From the NCBI RefSeq assembly GCF_014218295.1, contig NZ_AP023287.1, forward strand, positions 1,860,001 through 1,924,000: a stretch of DNA of 64,000 nt, given 5' to 3'. The notes beneath the pieces were generated by a model that worked only from the letters and a program-made list of their open reading frames with translations, was not told where the DNA came from and did not search any database. Positions 60,139 to 64,000 of this stretch are shown here, one piece after another. Numbering within the stretch: the stretch's first letter is position 1; every line of letters starts with the position of its first letter. The translations under genes were made by a program, and so were the position numbers. The stretch is from Mycolicibacterium litorale (GTDB taxonomy: Bacteria; Actinomycetota; Actinomycetes; Mycobacteriales; Mycobacteriaceae).

Positions 60139-61242
60139 ATGGACGGCACGTACGGCGACTCCACCCGCAGCGTGAAAGCCGTTGGCGGCGAGGCGGTTCC
60201 GGGTCAGCCCGTGACCGCGCCGCCGGTGCCGGTCTCGGCTTATCACCTGTCGCCGGACGAAGCGCAGCCACTCGACACCTACGGGCGCAGCTCCAACCCG
60301 ACCTGGCGGCGGCTGGAGGCGGCGCTGGCCGAACTGGAAGGGGCGTCCGCCGCACTGACCTTCGGGTCCGGGATGGCCGCCATCACCTCCGCGCTGCGGG
60401 TGCTGACCGGGCCGGGCAAGCGACTGGTGGTGCCCGCCGACGGGTATTACCAGGTCCGCCGCTACGCCACGGAATACCTTGCGCCCCAAGGCGTCACAGT
60501 CATCGAAGCGAGCACCGACGAAATGTGCGCGGCCGCGGCGGACGCCGACGTCGTGCTCGCGGAGACCCCCGCCAACCCGGGACTGGATGTGGTTGACCTG
60601 CACCGGCTGGCGATGACCTGCCGGGGTCGCGGCGCGGCGCTGATCGTCGACAACACCACGGCGACCCCGCTCGGGCAGCAACCGCTGTCGTTGGGTGCCG
60701 ACCTGGTCGTGGCCAGCGCCACCAAGGCGCTCTCCGGCCACAGCGACCTCGTCGCCGGCTACGTCGCGGGCAGTCACCCCGAACTCATGGCCGCCCTCGA
60801 ACGGGACCGCCTGCTCGCCGGGCCGATCCTCGGTCCGTTCGAGGCGTGGCTGGTGCTGCGCAGCCTCGGCAGCGCCGGCCTGCGTTTCGAGCGGCAGTGC
60901 CAGAACGCCCAGGCGGTGGCGATGCTGTTGCGCGGGCACCCCGCCGTGCGCACCGTGCGCTACCCGGGACTGCCCGAGGACCCCGCCCACGCGGTGGCGT
61001 GCCGACAGATGAGGCGCTACGGCGGGCTGGTGTCGGTCGAACTCGCCGACGCGGCGGCCGTGCATACCCTCGTCGAGCGCAGCGGCCTGCTGGTCGCCTC
61101 CACCAGCTTCGGCGGCATCCACACCTCGATCGACCGGCGCGCCCGCTGGGGCGACCCGGTGTCCGACGGATTCGCCCGGCTGTCGATGGGCATCGAGGAC
61201 ACCGACGACCTGATCGCCGACCTCGGCGCCGCCCTCGGCTGA
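60139..61242 (+). CDS. Cystathionine gamma-lyase/synthase-like PLP enzyme
   Basis: 367 residues, Cys/Met metabolism PLP family. YGRSSNPTWRRLEAALAELE and TFGSGMAAI form the N-terminal and PLP-phosphate regions; the Schiff-base lysine is K196 in ASATKALSGHSD; SFGGIHTSIDRRARWG is typical of gamma-lyases. It probably breaks or forms C-S bonds in homocysteine/cystathionine metabolism. It begins 5 nt after gpsA. Confidence 0.86.
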   Translation: MDGTYGDSTRSVKAVGGEAVPGQPVTAPPVPVSAYHLSPDEAQPLDTYGRSSNPTWRRLEAALAELEGASAALTFGSGMAAITSALRVLTGPGKRLVVPADGYYQVRRYATEYLAPQGVTVIEASTDEMCAAAADADVVLAETPANPGLDVVDLHRLAMTCRGRGAALIVDNTTATPLGQQPLSLGADLVVASATKALSGHSDLVAGYVAGSHPELMAALERDRLLAGPILGPFEAWLVLRSLGSAGLRFERQCQNAQAVAMLLRGHPAVRTVRYPGLPEDPAHAVACRQMRRYGGLVSVELADAAAVHTLVERSGLLVASTSFGGIHTSIDRRARWGDPVSDGFARLSMGIEDTDDLIADLGAALG

Positions 61243-61273
61243 TATCGAATCGTGTCCCGACGGACCGGGACGG

Positions 61274-61279
61274 TAGCCT
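61274..61279 (+). promoter_or_regulatory. -10 box of ddl
   Basis: TAGCCT, 9 nt before the GTG at 61289. Confidence 0.45.
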
Positions 61280-61288
61280 CTGCAGACT

Positions 61289-62404
61289 GTGATCGCCCGC
61301 AACCAGCGCACCCGCGTTGCCGTCGTCTACGGCGGGCGCAGCTCCGAACACGCCATCTCCTGCGTCTCCGCAGGCAGCATCCTGCGCAACCTCGATCCGG
61401 AACGCTTCGAGGTGGTCGCCGTCGGGATCACCCCGGACGGTTCCTGGGTACTCACAGACGGTGATCCCGAGACGCTGGCCATCACCGACGGGCGGCTGCC
61501 CGCGGTGAGCGACGAGTCGGGAACGGCGCTGGCGCTACCCGCCGATCCCGGCCGCCGGGGGGAACTGGTGTCGCTGAGCCCGTCGGCCGCGGGAGAGGTC
61601 CTCGCCGCCGTCGACGTCGTGTTCCCGGTCCTGCACGGGCCGTACGGCGAGGACGGCACCATCCAGGGCCTGCTCGAACTCGCCGGCGTGCCCTACGTCG
61701 GCGCCGGCGTGCTGGCCAGCGCCGCCGGCATGGACAAGGAGTTCACGAAGAAACTGCTGATCGCCGAGGGCCTGCCGGTCGGCGACCACGTGGTCCTGCG
61801 GCCCGGACGCGCCGATCTGACACTCGACGAACGCGACCGCCTCGGCCTGCCGGTCTTCGTCAAACCCGCCCGCGGCGGATCGTCGATCGGGGTCAGCCGG
61901 GTCACGGAGTGGGCGGAGCTGCCTGCCGCGGTCGTCCTGGCGCGCAGGCACGACCCCAAGGTGATCGTCGAGGCGGGGATCCCCGGCCGCGAACTCGAGT
62001 GCGGGGTGCTGGAGTACCCGGACGGCCGGGTCGAGGCCAGCACGGTCGGCGAGATCCGGGTGGCCGGTGTGCGCGGCCGCGAGGACGGGTTCTACGACTT
62101 CGCGACCAAATACCTCGAAGACGTCGCCGAGCTCGACGTGCCCGCCAAAGTCGAGGACGACGTGGCCGACGAGATCCGCCGCCTCGCCATCCGGGCCTTC
62201 CGGGCGATCGACTGCCAGGGGCTGGCGCGCGTCGACTTCTTCCTCACCGAGGACGGACCGGTCGTCAACGAGATCAACACCATGCCGGGTTTCACCACGA
62301 TCTCGATGTATCCGCGGATGTGGGCGGCCAGCGGGGTCGACTATCCCACTCTGCTCGCGGCGATGGTCGACACGGCCGCGGCCCGCGGCACCGGTCTGCG
62401 CTAA
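61289..62404 (+). CDS. ddlA: D-alanine-D-alanine ligase
   Basis: 371 residues, ATP-grasp. [20 protein letters not shown] at the N-terminus, [34 protein letters not shown] (ATP-binding Lys) and [17 protein letters not shown] (Mg ligands). It joins two D-Ala for peptidoglycan precursors and is the target of D-cycloserine. Its stop interlocks with that of the convergent DUF3515 gene. Confidence 0.95.
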   Translation: MIARNQRTRVAVVYGGRSSEHAISCVSAGSILRNLDPERFEVVAVGITPDGSWVLTDGDPETLAITDGRLPAVSDESGTALALPADPGRRGELVSLSPSAAGEVLAAVDVVFPVLHGPYGEDGTIQGLLELAGVPYVGAGVLASAAGMDKEFTKKLLIAEGLPVGDHVVLRPGRADLTLDERDRLGLPVFVKPARGGSSIGVSRVTEWAELPAAVVLARRHDPKVIVEAGIPGRELECGVLEYPDGRVEASTVGEIRVAGVRGREDGFYDFATKYLEDVAELDVPAKVEDDVADEIRRLAIRAFRAIDCQGLARVDFFLTEDGPVVNEINTMPGFTTISMYPRMWAASGVDYPTLLAAMVDTAAARGTGLR

Positions 62405-62988
62405 CGCGGCGGACCCGGCGCGATCGGCCGGGCGGGCATCGTGTCGGTCAGGACCCGGGAGATCACCTGGATCGGGGTGGGGCCGGAATCCCGCGGCAGT
62501 GTGAGCGCGACGTACACCGGACGGTCCACCGCGTACCAGGTGCTGCGGGTCTGCTCGGGTTCCTGCCTGCTGCCCGGGGCGGCCTCTTCGCCGACCCGGA
62601 ACCACTGCACCGCGTCGACCATCTGGATCGGCACGCCCACCACGAAGTCGACCGGACGGTCCAGTCCGCAGCGCAGGATGATCGCCTCGGTGTCCGGGCC
62701 GGCCTGCCACGCCGCGGTACCGACCGGTGTCGGCTCGGCCGTCGGCGCGCGCCGGAAATCGCCGAGCATCTCCGGCAGAGCGCCGAGCAGCGTCTGGCAC
62801 TCCGGGCTGTCGGCGCGCGGTGCGGGCACCGCCGCGATCGCGACCGGTTGCTGTTCGGGGCGGCCCTGCCGGACCGCCGCGATACCGAGCACCACCACGA
62901 GCGCAGCGACGGCCACCAGGATGGCCGCGATCATCAACGCACGCGGCGGGCCGTCGCGGGATGCTCGTTGCGGATCCTCGGAGGTCAC
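62401..62988 (-). CDS. DUF3515 membrane-anchored protein (Rv2980-like)
   Basis: 195 residues. One transmembrane segment ([20 protein letters not shown], about 17-36) and an extracytoplasmic DUF3515 domain ([62 protein letters not shown]). Function unknown. GTG start with TAGGCT 7 nt upstream. Confidence 0.8.
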   Translation of the reverse strand: MTSEDPQRASRDGPPRALMIAAILVAVAALVVVLGIAAVRQGRPEQQPVAIAAVPAPRADSPECQTLLGALPEMLGDFRRAPTAEPTPVGTAAWQAGPDTEAIILRCGLDRPVDFVVGVPIQMVDAVQWFRVGEEAAPGSRQEPEQTRSTWYAVDRPVYVALTLPRDSGPTPIQVISRVLTDTMPARPIAPGPPR

Positions 62989-62995
62989 CCCACCA

Positions 62996-63001
62996 AGCCT
63001 A
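62996..63001 (-). promoter_or_regulatory. -10 box of the DUF3515 gene
   Basis: TAGGCT on the minus strand, 7 nt from the GTG at 62988. Its last bases overlap the stop of the upstream Lrp-type gene. Confidence 0.45.
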
Positions 63002-63241
63002 TGGGTGCGCCCCGTCGGCGATCGGGCAGGTCAGGGTCCGGGTGATCCCGTCGACCCCCTGCACGCTCGGGACGACGCCCGAACGCAGGTCGTCGAGGTT
63101 GTCGGCGCCCACCCGTACCACCACGTCGTAGGGGCCGGTGACGTACTCCGCCGAACGCACACCGGGTAGTTCGGCCAACCGGGCCGCCACGACCTGGGCG
63201 CGGCCGACCTCGGTCTGGATGAGCATGAAAGCCTCGACCAC
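62999..63241 (-). CDS. Stand-alone Lrp/AsnC ligand-binding (RAM) domain protein
   Basis: 80 residues: a single RAM domain (VEAFMLIQTEVGRAQVVA, YVTGPYDVVVRVGADN) without a DNA-binding helix-turn-helix. Such small proteins bind amino acids and may modulate full-length Lrp regulators. GTG at 63241 with GGAGG upstream. Divergent from thiL. Confidence 0.83.
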   Translation of the reverse strand: MVEAFMLIQTEVGRAQVVAARLAELPGVRSAEYVTGPYDVVVRVGADNLDDLRSGVVPSVQGVDGITRTLTCPIADGAHP

Positions 63242-63340
63242 CCGTGTTCGCCTCCGTCCCGCCCCATAGACTCCGGGGACCAAACGTACCGCAGGTGGAG
63301 CCGGTGCTGCGCGTCGTGACGGCGGCCGGGTGGAGGTGAC

Positions 63341-64000
63341 ATGGCGCCGTTCGACCCGGCCGAGAGCATGGCCGACGTCGGTGAATTCGCGGTGATCGAC
63401 GCCCTCGTGCGGGGCCGGCGGCAGCCGCCGTCGGTGGCACTGGGGCCCGGCGACGACGCCGCCGTCGTGGCGACCGCCGACGGCCGCACGGTGGTGTCGA
63501 CCGACATGCTGGTCGAGGACCGGCACTTCCGCCTCGACTGGTCGACACCGCACGACGTCGGACGCAAGGCCATCGCGCAGAACGCCGCCGACGTCGAGGC
63601 GATGGGTGCGGCGGCCGTGGCCTTCGTCGTCGCGTTCGGCGCGCCCGCGGACACCCCGGCCTCCGCAGCGCTGCGGCTGAGTGACGGGATGTGGGAGGAG
63701 GCGGCCGCGATGGGGGCGGGCATCGCGGGCGGCGACCTCGTCAGCGCCCCGCAGTGGGTGATCTCGGTGACCGTGCTGGGAGACCTCGGGGGCAGGGCGC
63801 CGGTGCGCAGGGACGGCGCCCGCCCGGGTGACATCGTGGCCGTCGCCGGCGAACTGGGCCGGTCCGCGGCCGGATTCGCCCTGTGGGACAGGGGGATCGA
63901 GACGTTCGACGAGCTGCGTCACCGTCACCTCGTACCGGTGCCGCCGTACGGGCAGGGGCGCGTCGCGGCCGACTCCGGAGCAACCTCCATGACCGACGTC
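63341..64000 (+). CDS. thiL: Thiamine-monophosphate kinase, C-terminus cut by window edge
   Basis: 220 codons are visible and the frame is open at 64000. GPGDDAAVV, the Mg-binding VVSTDMLVEDRHF, and AAMGAGIAGGDLV are ThiL motifs; the full protein should be about 320-340 residues. It phosphorylates thiamine monophosphate to thiamine diphosphate, the cofactor of IlvB in this window. ATG preceded by GGAGG. Confidence 0.92.
   Translation, partial: MAPFDPAESMADVGEFAVIDALVRGRRQPPSVALGPGDDAAVVATADGRTVVSTDMLVEDRHFRLDWSTPHDVGRKAIAQNAADVEAMGAAAVAFVVAFGAPADTPASAALRLSDGMWEEAAAMGAGIAGGDLVSAPQWVISVTVLGDLGGRAPVRRDGARPGDIVAVAGELGRSAAGFALWDRGIETFDELRHRHLVPVPPYGQGRVAADSGATSMTDV

Overview
This is a 64 kb, GC-rich stretch of a mycobacterial chromosome. 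It most resembles a fast-growing, environmental Mycolicibacterium-type species. The evidence is gene order and protein identity. From left to right the window follows the Rv3030-to-Rv2977c segment of M. tuberculosis: methyltransferase, etfB/etfA, two acyltransferases, iscS, mnmA, lpqA, a MetE-like protein, ligA, an ACT protein, gatCA, pfkA, gatB, lppZ, the DoxX gene, cfp6, ilvBNC, an Rv2997-like oxidoreductase, serA, leuB, an Rv2994-like MFS gene, an FAA hydrolase, gltX, tRNA-Gln, tRNA-Glu, an IclR regulator, leuCD, hupB, mutT1, ppk, fbiD, gpsA, ddl, a DUF3515 protein and thiL. GTG starts, ATGA/GTGA overlaps and TAnnnT boxes 6-9 nt before start codons (leaderless transcription) are frequent, which also fits a mycobacterium. 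The comparison is from memory of that genome, not from a search.

Layout. 1-7733: partial SAM methyltransferase, electron-transfer flavoprotein, nitroreductase, an OlsB/PlsC-like lipid acyltransferase pair, and sulfur-transfer genes iscS-mnmA. 7734-19357: lpqA, a stand-alone MetE C-terminal-like enzyme, an acyl-CoA ligase with a YjbR protein, ligA, a five-gene overlapping operon (DUF4178, DUF2617, DUF4247, DUF350, membrane-anchored spermidine-synthase-like enzyme), a hemerythrin-like protein divergent from a Cys-rich zinc protein, and an ACT-domain protein. 19464-24728: gatCA, pfkA, a secreted cutinase and gatB.

24750-33107 is an accessory catabolic island lying between gatB and lppZ. One half is a tightly coupled leftward operon: F420/LLM oxidoreductase, sulfotransferase, TIM-barrel isomerase, DUF1214. 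The other half is a fatty-acid-type module: a thiolase relic, a crotonase lacking its hydratase glutamates, an ACAD10/11-like dehydrogenase, an aminoglycoside-phosphotransferase-fold kinase and an SDR. The kinase/dehydrogenase/SDR combination resembles known 4-hydroxyacyl-CoA catabolism systems.

33192-43531: lppZ, the DoxX gene, cfp6, then branched-chain amino-acid and serine biosynthesis (ilvBNC behind a transcription attenuator, serA, leuB). 43532-48634: more accessory genes (YrhK-like membrane protein, amidohydrolase, a monooxygenase/MarR divergent pair with two matching operators, MFS transporter, secreted lipase). 48651-64000: conserved housekeeping genes ending in a truncated thiL.

The most interesting items are the 4-hydroxyacyl-CoA-like module with its thiolase fossil, the five-gene SpeE/DUF350 membrane operon, the ilvB leader with an apparently leaderless leader peptide, divergent SigF-type promoters at the hemerythrin gene, and a 4 x 18-bp tandem repeat after the etf terminator.
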